From assembly GCF_011759375.1 (NCBI RefSeq), contig NZ_JAARML010000003.1:806001-870000 (forward strand): a stretch of DNA of 64,000 nucleotides, given 5' to 3'. Of the stretch, positions 18,095 through 26,193 are shown piece by piece. Both the position numbers and the translations under genes were made by a program. Each line of letters starts with the position of its first letter. Within the stretch, counting starts at the first letter, position 1. This DNA comes from Paraflavitalea devenefica (GTDB lineage Bacteria > Bacteroidota > Bacteroidia > Chitinophagales > Chitinophagaceae). The notes beneath the pieces were generated by a model, which was not told the origin of the DNA, did not search any database, and saw nothing but the letters and a program-made list of their open reading frames with translations.

Positions 18095-18134
18095 CCGTTT
18101 TAATAAACGGAATATACCTATTCCCCTAAACGCT

Positions 18135-19025
18135 ATGAAAACCACCACTCCTCAGCAGGCTGCCGGCAGCCTTTTTTTAATAGCTGGCCTTCTTTTTCTC
18201 TTCAGTTGCCAAACCACGCCCAATGCCAATATAGCCCTTGCAGCGCCGCCACCGGCAGCAAAAAAAACTGCTACGGATAAGGTTGCACCCGCTGCAGCCA
18301 CTACAGTAACGCCTGCGGTTCCTGTTGATGCAGCTACCATCATGGCCAGGCCGGAAGTACCCATACTCTGTTATCACCAGGTGCGTGAATGGCGAGATAC
18401 CGATTCCAAAACAGCGCAAAACTACATCGTGCCGGTACAAACCTTCCGCGATCAGCTAAAAATGCTGGCCGATAGTGGTTATCATACCATCCTGCCCGAT
18501 CAGTTATATGCATACCTTACCACCGGCGCACCCTTGCCATCCAAACCCATCATGCTCACCTTTGATGATACCGACCTGGAACAATATACCGTGGCCACGC
18601 CCGAAATGAATAAATATGGTTTCAAAGGCGTATTCTTTATCATGACTGTTTCCCTCGGAAGGCCCCACTACATGAGTAAAGCACAGGTGAAGGAGTTGGC
18701 CGATGCAGGCCATACCATTGGCTCACATACCTGGGATCACCACAACGTAAAACAATACCAGGGACAGGATTGGGTAGTACAAATTGAGAAACCTTCCAAA
18801 CAACTGGAACAAATCACCGGTAAGCCCATTAACTACTTTGCTTATCCGTTCGGGCTTTGGAACCCACAGGCCATACCACAACTGAAACAACGTGGTATGA
18901 AAGCTGCTTTTCAGCTATCAGGCAAACGGGATATCAATGATCCCTTATATACCATCAGGCGCATCATTGTGCCGGGAGCCTGGAAGCCTGCAACACTGCA
19001 ATCCTGGATAAAGAAAAGCTTTTAA
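18135..19025 (+). CDS. Polysaccharide deacetylase (NodB-domain) lipoprotein
   Basis: 296 residues with a lipobox LFSC (Cys about 25) and an Ala/Pro/Thr-rich linker to about residue 70. The CE4 catalytic domain shows PILCYHQVREW, the metal and base motif TFDDTD near residue 141, the second metal motif SHTWDHHN near 197, and the YFAYPFG stretch. CE4 enzymes remove N- or O-acetyl groups from peptidoglycan, chitin-like or other surface glycans using a metal bound by Asp and two His. Export and lipidation suggest a periplasmic or surface substrate. The first motif carries T where many family members have G (TFDDG), which is tolerated in some members. It is a monocistronic gene with a -7 box. Confidence 0.93.
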   Translation: MKTTTPQQAAGSLFLIAGLLFLFSCQTTPNANIALAAPPPAAKKTATDKVAPAAATTVTPAVPVDAATIMARPEVPILCYHQVREWRDTDSKTAQNYIVPVQTFRDQLKMLADSGYHTILPDQLYAYLTTGAPLPSKPIMLTFDDTDLEQYTVATPEMNKYGFKGVFFIMTVSLGRPHYMSKAQVKELADAGHTIGSHTWDHHNVKQYQGQDWVVQIEKPSKQLEQITGKPINYFAYPFGLWNPQAIPQLKQRGMKAAFQLSGKRDINDPLYTIRRIIVPGAWKPATLQSWIKKSF

Positions 19026-19129
19026 GAACGCAATAAAAAAGTAATACAGTTCATACCCCGTTTAATTCGGTCTATTCTTTCTGATTGTCTTTCTATAACG
19101 TTCCCTCTTTTTACCGCTAAGCGGTTCTC

Positions 19130-19137
19130 TACATTTG
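19130..19137 (+). promoter_or_regulatory. -7 element (TACATTTG) for the LytTR regulator
   Basis: TACATTTG matches TAnnTTTG 48 bases before the ATG at 19186. A short dyad CCGCTAAGCGG lies just upstream, where a regulator could bind. No clear -33 TTG was found. Confidence 0.4.
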
Positions 19138-19185
19138 TCGCGGTTGTAGGTTACATATTTCGCTAACAGATAAAGTGTAGAAATC

Positions 19186-19923
19186 ATGAAGGTATTAGTA
19201 GTAGAGGGAGAGCAACGCGTGATCAGGATACTGGAGCGGGCACTCAAAAGGATTGACCACTCCATCCGTATCATTGGAACAATTCCCGCTATTTTCGCAT
19301 CCGCCCATTGGCTCGAACAACATGGCATTCCCGACATCATCCTGATGAGTGAACAAGTCGCGAAAGAACACCAGATCATTGATCTGTCAAACGACAGGAT
19401 CAATGCTACCGTCATCTTCACCGTGCAATCAGATCAGTTCACCTTTTATGCTTTTCGTCCCGGCCACGTAGAGCGGCTGTTGCCCGCTGCTTTCATTAGC
19501 AAACCGCAGGAGGCAGGATATGCTGCCAGCTTAACAGCCCCTGCTCAGGTGAAAACAGTCACCACACAGGCAGTACAGGCAACCTGGCGTACCCGCTTCC
19601 TTGTAAAGCAGGGACAAAAATTTGCATCTATTGAAACGGCCGCCATCTCTTACTTTTTTTCTGAAGGACGCTTCATCTTCTTTAAAACCTTCGACAGCCA
19701 GAAATACCTGGTTGAGTACACCCTGGAGGAATTAGAGTCCATGCTCGATCCGCAACAATTCTTCCGCATTAACCGCTCCCTGCTCATTGCCTTTAAAAGC
19801 GTGGAGCAGATACATCCTTACTTTGGCAACCGCTTAAAACTATTCCTGGATCCGGTCATGGAAAAAGACATACTGGTAAGCCGTGAAAAAGTAAATGACT
19901 TCAAAATGTGGCTTGGTCAGTAG
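19186..19923 (+). CDS. LytTR-type transcriptional regulator with a degenerate receiver domain
   Basis: 245 residues. The N-terminal ~120 residues align by eye with LytR/AlgR-type receivers (MKVLVVEGEQRVIRILERAL … IPDIILMSEQVAKEHQ … VIFTVQSDQF … FISKP), but the acidic pair EDE is now EGE and the phospho-acceptor aspartate of PDLIFLDI is replaced by serine (PDIILMSE). The C-terminal ~105 residues are a LytTR DNA-binding domain: FLVKQGQKFASIETAAISYF, GRFIFFKTFDSQKYLVEYTLEELE, FFRINRSLLIAF and REKVNDFKMWL. The protein should bind DNA as a dimer but probably is not switched by phosphorylation. No histidine kinase is next to it. Confidence 0.9.
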   Translation: MKVLVVEGEQRVIRILERALKRIDHSIRIIGTIPAIFASAHWLEQHGIPDIILMSEQVAKEHQIIDLSNDRINATVIFTVQSDQFTFYAFRPGHVERLLPAAFISKPQEAGYAASLTAPAQVKTVTTQAVQATWRTRFLVKQGQKFASIETAAISYFFSEGRFIFFKTFDSQKYLVEYTLEELESMLDPQQFFRINRSLLIAFKSVEQIHPYFGNRLKLFLDPVMEKDILVSREKVNDFKMWLGQ

Positions 19924-20096
19924 CCCCATCTCCGGTAAAGTTGTTCGTCCCTCCCTTTCCTTCATGACGTAGATTGTACAACTCGCGCTGCTTATCATTC
20001 AGTTCGCACGCTTTTACTTTCAGGGCCCACCCGCAAAAACTACTTTGCCAGTAGATCCAATACCCGTAGAAAAACTAAAATCCAAAACCCTGACCC

Positions 20097-21227
20097 ATGC
20101 GTGTTCTAACCACCCTGGCAAGCTTGCTATGCTTGCTGTTATTAAGTAGTCCTCCGTCTTTTAGTCAATGCACCACAGCGCCTCCCCTCGAAAATTGCCT
20201 GGGCACTGAGCCGGCAGTGATCAATAATGAGATCCTGTTACTGGGCGCAAAAAAATGGCATTATGGCGCTCCTGCTACCTTTAGCCAGCTCACCATGCGG
20301 GGCGGTACGCTGATCGTTTGTACAGAGTTGACCATTAATGTGCTCGTTATGGATTCAGGCACCATTATAATAAGGCCCGGCGCCAAACTCACGGCCGGAG
20401 GTGGCGGTAGTGGTATGATGTGGCAAGGCGGTTGCGCGGTATACAACTATGGCAGGTTCGAGATCACCACCAACCTTTCTTTGGAAGGACCCTATGCCAC
20501 CGCCGCAAGGCCCAACATCCTCATGAACGTAACAGGAGCCGCTTATATACGGTCATTCAACTGGTTGATCTTCAAAAACGCTTTTTCTTTTTTTGTGAAC
20601 AATGGAGAGGCCGACTTTCATGGTCTCATCACACAAAACACTGCAGCAGCGGGTTGTGTTTGTTTGGGAAAAAGGAGTAAGCTAAGACAAACGGTGCTCA
20701 TCAATGATAAGAAAGATGCTTACACGGCGCCCGATGCTTTTGGCTGCGTATCTGTATACCAGAACTCCTATTTTACGGATACGCTGACCAATGATAACAA
20801 CCTCCTGGTCTGCCTGGGTGCACCCCATACATCTGGTTCGGGAGGCGCCTACCGGCCCAATGCCTGGGGAACGGTCCCCGTGCATATCTTCCAGGCCTGC
20901 AATAGCTGCGCTGATGTGGACTTGCTGTCTGTTTATACGCCTCCCCGTCTGCAGCCGGAACAAAATGACCCGGCAGCAGCTATTAAAATATTTCCCAATC
21001 CTTTCCTCAGCTCCGTGAAGCTAAGCTGGCAGGAGGGCAACCGGCCACAGGCTGTCCTCGTGGCAGATATGGCAGGTAATATAATATATCATAAAAGCCT
21101 GATGCAGGAAACCGCCCGCAATTGGGACATCCTATTACGGGCTTCCCTGCCCGCAGGGACCTACATTTTGAAGATCATGTACCTTGAAACCGTAGTAATA
21201 CATAAAATCATTAAAGTGTCGAAATAA
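20097..21227 (+). CDS. Secreted protein with T9SS type A C-terminal sorting domain
   Basis: 376 residues. A signal peptide (…LLLLSSPPSFS) is followed by a repetitive beta-rich body (GGTLIVCTELTINVLVMDSG, TIIIRPGAKLTAGGGGSG, YNYGRFEITTNLS) that looks like a small right-handed beta-helix or autotransporter-like passenger. The last ~80 residues (IKIFPNPFLSSVKLSWQ … AGNIIYHKS … LPAGTYILKI … HKIIKVSK) are a Por-secretion type A sorting domain, which directs the protein through the type IX system to the cell surface or medium. The passenger function is unknown. It is followed by a promoter for the next gene, so it is probably monocistronic. Confidence 0.85.
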   Translation: MRVLTTLASLLCLLLLSSPPSFSQCTTAPPLENCLGTEPAVINNEILLLGAKKWHYGAPATFSQLTMRGGTLIVCTELTINVLVMDSGTIIIRPGAKLTAGGGGSGMMWQGGCAVYNYGRFEITTNLSLEGPYATAARPNILMNVTGAAYIRSFNWLIFKNAFSFFVNNGEADFHGLITQNTAAAGCVCLGKRSKLRQTVLINDKKDAYTAPDAFGCVSVYQNSYFTDTLTNDNNLLVCLGAPHTSGSGGAYRPNAWGTVPVHIFQACNSCADVDLLSVYTPPRLQPEQNDPAAAIKIFPNPFLSSVKLSWQEGNRPQAVLVADMAGNIIYHKSLMQETARNWDILLRASLPAGTYILKIMYLETVVIHKIIKVSK

Positions 21228-21318
21228 CTGTTTTATCCGGGTCCAAAGGACTCCTTCGGAGGTAGCGCAGATCGCCGGAGCAGGTTTTGCAGACAATATT
21301 AAAATGCCGGCAGTTTGC

Positions 21319-21348
21319 TTGGGCAATTCCGTCGTTTTTTTACATTTG
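21319..21348 (+). promoter_or_regulatory. Bacteroidota promoter TTG-N19-TACATTTG
   Basis: TTG at 21319-21321 and TACATTTG at 21341-21348 with a 19-base spacer match the -33/-7 promoter of Bacteroidota. It would start a transcript near 21355 and so gives the DUF4397 gene an untranslated leader of about 180 bases. Confidence 0.7.
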
Positions 21349-21356
21349 CCGGTAAC

Positions 21357-21432
21357 AACGGCAGGGTCGGCCATGCAACGAAAATGCATGGCCGGTTGTC
21401 TTAATAGCCTGCGGGGAACCCCCTCGCATGCT
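21357..21432 (+). promoter_or_regulatory. Candidate structured 5' leader (three stems)
   Basis: The transcribed leader contains a 9-bp perfect stem GGCCATGCA-ACGAAAA-TGCATGGCC. It is enclosed by GCAGG…CCTGC and followed by TGCGGGG-AA-CCCCCTCGCA, a seven-pair stem with one bulged base. The arrangement looks like a folded RNA or an attenuator rather than a simple terminator, since no U-run follows. It does not match a riboswitch class I can recall. Confidence 0.5.
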
Positions 21433-21534
21433 AAAAATGGGTAATGTTTTTCCGGTTATTATTGTTAATATTACCTGCGGGCATTGGTTGTGTGTTTGTT
21501 CAACCCTATTTTTATAAGATAAAACGTTAAAACT

Positions 21535-22269
21535 GTGCAAAAAACGAAGGTGAATATTTTATTAGGGAGTGTAATGGCTTTTGTGGTGATTGCTATGAGC
21601 AGCTGTCTGAAATCAAGTGATCCGACGCCTCAGCCGGCTCAGGCATACATGTCCATTCTGCACCTCGCCACCGCTGGGTCTGCTCCTTCTGTGGAGATCT
21701 ACTTCAATACTGAAAAGAGGTCCAATGCTTTTACGGCGGGGGCTGTATCACAGGTATATTCCGCGGTAGATAAAGGCGCTTATTCCGTTAACTTTAAGAA
21801 AGCCGGTTCCGATAGCCTGGTAGCCTCCGTGCCGGCATCCCTGTATGATTCCCTTGGATTTTATACCCTCGTATTATACAACGAGCCTGGTGGTAACGTG
21901 CAGGCGATGCGGATAGAAGATGATTTCTCCGACCTTACATTGGATAAACCTTATTTCCGGTTCTTTCAGGTCAGCCCCAGCATTGCCGGCTTAGGACCTG
22001 TAGATCTCTACATGGACAATACCAAAATATTCCAGCAGCGCACGCTGGCCGATAATGAATTCAGCGATTACTACAACCAGTTTTCAGCTACTACGGTGGG
22101 TACCCATAACTTCCAGGTAAAGCTGAGCAGCAACGACAGCCTGATCACATCCCTGAACGATATAAGCCTGCAGGCAGGAAATGCCTACACCATTTACTTA
22201 AAAGGTAATATAGGTGGTACTTCAGAGGCCAATAAAATAGGATTGGGTGCATTGAGAGCAGCCAATTAA
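21535..22269 (+). CDS. DUF4397-domain lipoprotein
   Basis: 244 residues from the GTG at 21535. The lipoprotein signal ends in IAMSSC (Cys about 24). The body matches DUF4397 (YMSILHLATAGSAPSVEIYFN … SVNFKKAGSDSLVASVPASLYDSLGFYTLVLYN … FFQVSPSIAGLGPVDLYMDN), a family of exported immunoglobulin-like proteins common in Bacteroidota and found in adhesion or stress contexts. Function is not established. It has its own promoter with a long structured leader, and a strong hairpin terminator after the stop. Confidence 0.85.
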   Translation: MQKTKVNILLGSVMAFVVIAMSSCLKSSDPTPQPAQAYMSILHLATAGSAPSVEIYFNTEKRSNAFTAGAVSQVYSAVDKGAYSVNFKKAGSDSLVASVPASLYDSLGFYTLVLYNEPGGNVQAMRIEDDFSDLTLDKPYFRFFQVSPSIAGLGPVDLYMDNTKIFQQRTLADNEFSDYYNQFSATTVGTHNFQVKLSSNDSLITSLNDISLQAGNAYTIYLKGNIGGTSEANKIGLGALRAAN

Positions 22270-22291
22270 GAAGTGATTAAAAATTTATCTT

Positions 22292-22331
22292 AAACGGGTG
22301 GGTCGCCTTCCAAAGGCGGCTCACCCGTTTA
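22292..22331. terminator. Strong bidirectional hairpin terminator
   Basis: AAACGGGTGGGTCGCC pairs with GGCGGCTCACCCGTTT around a seven-base loop, with A and T runs at the ends. It lies between the convergent DUF4397 and glycosyltransferase genes and can serve both. Confidence 0.85.
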
Positions 22332-22346
22332 AGTTTGACCAATTTA

Positions 22347-23720
22347 TTATGCTGTCACCATCAGCTTGCCAAGAGGTGTGACTACTGAAGTGTTCTTACT
22401 TTGCAATACTTCCGCCACATACCCGGCACAAAGCGCCTGGGGATCATAACGGTTAAATTCTGCGGCCAGCTTCTTTACCTGTTGCTTATAAACAGCATTG
22501 GATAAAACAGTTTCTACACGCTCTTTCACCAGCGCTGGTGTTGGCTTTTCTGTTTTCATATCAATACCCAGGTTAAAATAACCCACCCTGGCATTGATCT
22601 CCAGCTTACCCTCATGAATGCCGCCTACCACCAGCGGTAACTGGTGTTGAATGCCCAGCAATACACCACCATAGCCTCCGTTAGTCACATACACATCGGC
22701 ATAAGGCATCACATCATCAAAGGGAATAAAATCTTCAATAATAATATTCGCTGCCGGGAACCTCTCCCGTAATTCAGCGGTCCTGGAGCCGCCGGTAGTA
22801 ACGATTACGAGGTGTTGTGAATCTTTAAAGGCCTCCAGCGTAGGTACAATAATCTTTTCCGGGTCTTTCTCTACCGTGCCTTGTGTTACCAGGATCACTT
22901 TATCATATTGCTCCAGCTTTTCATGGTGCCAGGGCTCCCGTTTGCCGGGGGCCACATAGGGCAGCAGTGGGCCGATAAAACGGATATTGCTGCCAAGATC
23001 ACTGCGCTTAAATTCAAAACCGGGCGTGCCGCTCTGTAACAGCAGCGTTGCTTTGCGGGTAAGTGTATCAAACACATTGGAGCTGCCGGGATCTATATCA
23101 TACTCCCGGAAGATCTTACGCATGGCCTGGTTCGACTTCCTGAAAATAAAATGGTCGGCAATAAACCGCATCATATCCTGCTTGCGCCTGCCGAAAAAGC
23201 CGGTAGCAGGCGTAAGGCCCAGTCCGGCAGGACCCAGGTCGCGGGATGATTCGGTCAGGGGCACAATGCCGATGCCGATAACGGGAATGCCCATCTTCTC
23301 TTTTACAAAAGGAATAGCGGAAAAAGTAACATCTGCGATCATCAGATCAAAGGGGAATGTCTTATAGATCTCCTGGATATCCTCATAATATTCCGTGGCG
23401 CGGGCAATAAAGAAATTGATCAGGTCAAAATTCAAACGGCTTACCTGGCGCTTGCAGTTGGCGCGTTCGGGCAACAGGTCGTCTATATTGTCGCCATTAA
23501 CATTCAATGCCTTGGTAAAAGGATACCAGGGAATATCCATCCTGCGGAGCTTTTCTGCATAATTATCAGCAGCATACCACCTTACATCGTAACCAATACT
23601 TTTTAAATGCATGGCAAGGCCTGTGAGGGGATTAAAATGTCCGTCAGCAGGCACACAGGCAAACAGGATCTTCTTTCCACGACCGCTTCCGGGAAGCCCG
23701 TAATAATTGTTTCTTTCCAT
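22347..23720 (-). CDS. GT1-family (UDP-glycosyltransferase/macrolide-transferase-like) glycosyltransferase
   Basis: 457 residues. The N-terminal Rossmann half begins KILFACVPADGHFNPLTGLA, the H of GHxNP being the usual catalytic base region. The C-terminal half carries VILVTQGTVEKDPEKI, the ADVYVTNGGYGGVLLGIQHQ segment and PLVVGGIHEGKLEINARV, the nucleotide-sugar-binding motif of UGT-like enzymes, with HEGK where many have DQ. Such enzymes glycosylate small lipophilic acceptors such as macrolides, flavonoids or lipids. There is no biosynthetic cluster around it, so it may be a detoxifying enzyme. The donor and acceptor cannot be inferred. Confidence 0.9.
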   Translation of the reverse strand: MERNNYYGLPGSGRGKKILFACVPADGHFNPLTGLAMHLKSIGYDVRWYAADNYAEKLRRMDIPWYPFTKALNVNGDNIDDLLPERANCKRQVSRLNFDLINFFIARATEYYEDIQEIYKTFPFDLMIADVTFSAIPFVKEKMGIPVIGIGIVPLTESSRDLGPAGLGLTPATGFFGRRKQDMMRFIADHFIFRKSNQAMRKIFREYDIDPGSSNVFDTLTRKATLLLQSGTPGFEFKRSDLGSNIRFIGPLLPYVAPGKREPWHHEKLEQYDKVILVTQGTVEKDPEKIIVPTLEAFKDSQHLVIVTTGGSRTAELRERFPAANIIIEDFIPFDDVMPYADVYVTNGGYGGVLLGIQHQLPLVVGGIHEGKLEINARVGYFNLGIDMKTEKPTPALVKERVETVLSNAVYKQQVKKLAAEFNRYDPQALCAGYVAEVLQSKNTSVVTPLGKLMVTA

Positions 23721-23829
23721 AATAACCGGTTTTATAATATTAATTGCAATAACAATATTAAAAACCGGTAGGGGAGTTGCCGGGGCAGGGATGTATGAAC
23801 TGGCGCATCAGTGTCATCAGTTGACAAAA

Positions 23830-24399
23830 TTATCTTTCATCATCTTCATTCTCATCATCCACACTGTACGGGTTATTCTCTTCATCTTCTTCGCCAATGG
23901 CTTCATTGGCATCATCTTCTTCACTGCCCGGCACATCAAGATCGCTTCCATTGTAGGCATTGCTGAATCCCTTTTCATTCAATGGGTCGCCATCTTCATC
24001 CGTACTGTCCAGCGCGGTATTTCTCAGGCGTTCTTCTTCCAGGCCGGGCATATGCTCGGCCGCCTCCTGCAACAAAGCGGCCTCTTCTGCCGACACATTC
24101 GATCCCGCATCGGCAATAATATCTTCATCCCGCGGATTATCCAGCACGGTAGCGCCTTCTTCATCGTCCGAGGAGATCGTCGTATCGGCATACTCGCGCA
24201 TCCGGGGAGCGCGAATATGTTCCTGGCCGGGAATATCTTGTACGTCGGGGAGGTCCAGTGTGGTGGGTTCCTCCTGCATATTGGCTTCGTCGGCTGGCGA
24301 ATCTGTCAGGTCGTCGGTATTACGGGGCGGCTTATTGGTTGGTTGAGGCTGCCTGGGCGTTGATCGGCTTGTTTTGGAGCCTGAAGTCTTCTTTTTCAT
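23830..24399 (-). CDS. Highly acidic, probably disordered protein of unknown function
   Basis: From ATG 24399 (MKKKTSGSKTSRSTP) the product has 189 residues: a basic, Ser/Thr/Pro-rich head of ~30 residues followed by a tail dominated by Asp and Glu (for example SSDDEEGATVLDNPRDED and GSEEDDANEAIGEEDEENN). No signal peptide, membrane segment or known domain. The charge pattern suggests a disordered protein that could bind basic proteins, nucleoid factors or metals. The upstream ATG at 24486 would add 29 residues rich in Cys, unlike the rest, and is not preferred. It faces no obvious partner gene. Confidence 0.7.
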   Translation of the reverse strand: MKKKTSGSKTSRSTPRQPQPTNKPPRNTDDLTDSPADEANMQEEPTTLDLPDVQDIPGQEHIRAPRMREYADTTISSDDEEGATVLDNPRDEDIIADAGSNVSAEEAALLQEAAEHMPGLEEERLRNTALDSTDEDGDPLNEKGFSNAYNGSDLDVPGSEEDDANEAIGEEDEENNPYSVDDENEDDER

Positions 24400-24832
24400 G
24401 GTGCAGCTTTTAGGAAAGCACGCTAAAATCTCATGCCAGCATGCTAAAAGGCAATAGCAAACTGTGTAAGGAGTACACGGGCGCAATCAATGTCAGACCA
24501 CTTACTCCACATTAGCCAATAAACTTGTCAAAGGGGTTCAACGTCAGATTAATATTGCTTTAAAAAACAAGTATTTTTTTAAAAGGGATGCGCGGGTGAT
24601 TTCTTTTTTTGTATATCTTTGAATAGACCGAATTAGTAGCAGCGATATAGTTTAAGATTCTCCGTCAACATTGAGCGCCTGCCAATTGAAATTTTTCCCG
24701 ATTTATTGCCAACGTATTGATTAACTCCGTGCCCTGGATCGCCCCCCTGTCCCTGAAGGAAAACGGTGCCAGTACCATTGCTGTCACATACAATGCGTCT
24801 GTTCAGTTTGATCACATATAAAATCTGATGGC
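24400..24832. other. Noncoding gap with a direct repeat and one -7 box
   Basis: 433 bases between two divergent small genes. GCACGCTAAAA (24418) and GCATGCTAAAA (24439) repeat at 21-base spacing just upstream of the acidic-protein gene and could be a regulator site. The part from 24622 to 24832 would be a long leader for the next gene; no stable structure was recognised in it. Confidence 0.35.
24614..24621 (+). promoter_or_regulatory. -7 element (TATCTTTG)
   Basis: TATCTTTG matches TAnnTTTG and points to the small gene at 24833. There is no convincing -33 box, and the resulting leader would be about 205 bases. Confidence 0.35.
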
Positions 24833-25036
24833 ATGAAAAAGCTGCAATACAATTACCTCCCTGCTGACGGTGCCAGCACTGGCAGGGCAACAAAAGGAAA
24901 AGCGCAACAAAAAACACCCGCAAAGAAGACCACTCCTGTTCCTCCCGATGAGGAAACGATTAGCCGCCTGAACGCTATTGCCCGTGAATATCCATTTTGC
25001 GTGTACTTCAAGCAAAATGATACCTCGCTTTTATAA
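24833..25036 (+). CDS. Small basic hypothetical protein
   Basis: 67 residues beginning MKKLQYNYLPADGASTGRAT, with a Lys/Thr/Pro-rich middle (KGKAQQKTPAKKTTPVPPDE) and an amphipathic end (TISRLNAIAREYPFCVYFKQ). No known domain. Support for it being real comes from the -7 box upstream, the ATG in a suitable context and a perfect terminator 27 bases after the stop. No function is proposed. Confidence 0.5.
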   Translation: MKKLQYNYLPADGASTGRATKGKAQQKTPAKKTTPVPPDEETISRLNAIAREYPFCVYFKQNDTSLL

Positions 25037-25062
25037 GAGGTCAAAACCAACTGCTACATGCG

Positions 25063-25094
25063 AAAAGGCCGTCTCAACGCTGAGACGGCCTTTT
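25063..25094. terminator. Perfect 14-bp hairpin terminator
   Basis: AAAAGGCCGTCTCA and its exact complement enclose the loop ACGC. The A/T ends allow it to work in both directions, serving the small gene at 24833 and the convergent lipoprotein gene that ends at 25098. Confidence 0.9.
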
Positions 25095-25097
25095 CTG

Positions 25098-25661
25098 CTA
25101 ATCCCTTCTAAAACTATTGGCATGGTTGTCATCTACCGGTAGCGATTGGAACCAAAGGATAAGGGGATAATTGGCCGACGGATCATAACTGTAATAAAAC
25201 TTATTGTGGTCTGTCATGCCCTGCACTTCTTCGGCTGTGGCAGCACGGTTAATCGTCATTTTCCCGTTTTGCCATCCTCTATACCAGGCGTTACATACCT
25301 GGAGCTCCATTGTTTGTTCCGCTTCATCAAAAACGACGTTTCCGTACATTCTCGTTACAGCCTGAGTTCCGCTGTAATAACCACCATCCACCAATATCGT
25401 CAGTTCCGCATTCTTGCCATTGGCATCGAACTTCAGGTACTGACCGGTTTTGAAACCGGTGCCCACATACTTACCGTTATAAGAATCTACCACTACGGTA
25501 GAAGAGGCTGAACCCCGTACCCATCCTCCGGCGGCCCCGGCAGGGGCAGGGCTGCTGGGCAGGTTGCACGGACCGCCGCCCTGTTCATCTTTATCCTTAT
25601 CACAACTACTGTTGAACAGCAGCGTACCTGCTGTGCAAACGATGAAAAATAACTTACGCAT
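25098..25661 (-). CDS. Hypothetical lipoprotein
   Basis: 187 residues with a lipobox NSSC (Cys about 20) followed by DKDKDEQGG. The mature part has GGWVRGSASSTVVVDSYNGK, FKTGQYLKFDANGKNAEL and MYGNVVFDEAEQTMELQVCN and looks like a single beta-sandwich domain of the lipocalin/Ig type. No conserved family is recognised. It is likely exposed in the periplasm or on the outer membrane. It is monocistronic and shares the terminator at 25063-25094. Confidence 0.75.
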   Translation of the reverse strand: MRKLFFIVCTAGTLLFNSSCDKDKDEQGGGPCNLPSSPAPAGAAGGWVRGSASSTVVVDSYNGKYVGTGFKTGQYLKFDANGKNAELTILVDGGYYSGTQAVTRMYGNVVFDEAEQTMELQVCNAWYRGWQNGKMTINRAATAEEVQGMTDHNKFYYSYDPSANYPLILWFQSLPVDDNHANSFRRD

Positions 25662-25868
25662 GGCTAATACTTTTATGCTTAATGATTAATGAATACCCAA
25701 AATAACCGCACGTTACCGGGCGGTAAAAGTATTGCCTGCCTGAATTGATAATAATGTTTGGTGAACTGAGTGATCTTTAATAGAAGGGCCGAGTTTACTG
25801 GTATAGCAAAGCGCTTATACGAAAAGTCTAGGTTTAAGAAAGGGGCAATAATGGGGCAAAACGGGCAA

Positions 25869-26036
25869 CTATTTATCTTTTTTCAGTTTTTGACGTACTA
25901 ACTCTTCTTTTATTTCCGTATTCAGTTCTGCTTCATAGCGTTTTCTCCGGGAAGTCCCTTTTTCGCCAAAATATTTGTTTTCAAGCTTGGCAAATGAAGC
26001 TGTTTTGGCAGAAGTTGTTTGGCTATTCTTTTCCAT
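25869..26036 (-). CDS. 55-residue protein resembling the N-terminal end of XRE/HigA-type regulators
   Basis: Reading from ATG 26036 gives 55 codons and a TAG at 25871. The product (MEKNSQTTSAKTASFAKLEN, then KYFGEKGTSRRKRYEAELNTE, ending VRQKLKKDK) resembles the lead-in of XRE-type antitoxins of Bacteroidota, where a [F/L]GxxGTPxRxxFExxL segment precedes the helix-turn-helix. Here the protein stops before the HTH. It may be a truncated remnant or a small protein in its own right. It lies between a lipoprotein gene and the gcvP terminator with no toxin gene adjacent. Confidence 0.5.
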   Translation of the reverse strand: MEKNSQTTSAKTASFAKLENKYFGEKGTSRRKRYEAELNTEIKEELVRQKLKKDK

Positions 26037-26097
26037 AAACTAAGCTTATGTATCTCTAAGATAATAATAAATCCATAAGTCAATGTTTCCAATAAAA

Positions 26098-26124
26098 AAA
26101 GCCCCCGCTTCAAACGGGGGCTTT
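26098..26124. terminator. Hairpin terminator of gcvP
   Basis: AAAGCCCCCG pairs with CGGGGGCTTT around a seven-base loop, with an A/T-rich run on the far side as read from gcvP. It lies 70 bases past the gcvP stop. Confidence 0.85.
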
Positions 26125-26193
26125 ACTATCAACAGTTATAGGTAATCAACAACTACAAAGTTCATCAACCCACTCATTACTCACCACTCACAG

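Larger units (their letters stand above)
21228..21534 (+). other. Intergenic region carrying a promoter and structured leader
   Basis: 307 bases between the T9SS protein and the DUF4397 lipoprotein. The first ~90 bases hold nothing recognised; the rest holds a near-consensus promoter and the structured leader entered separately. The last ~90 bases (to 21534) are AT-rich without a further stem. Confidence 0.5.
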
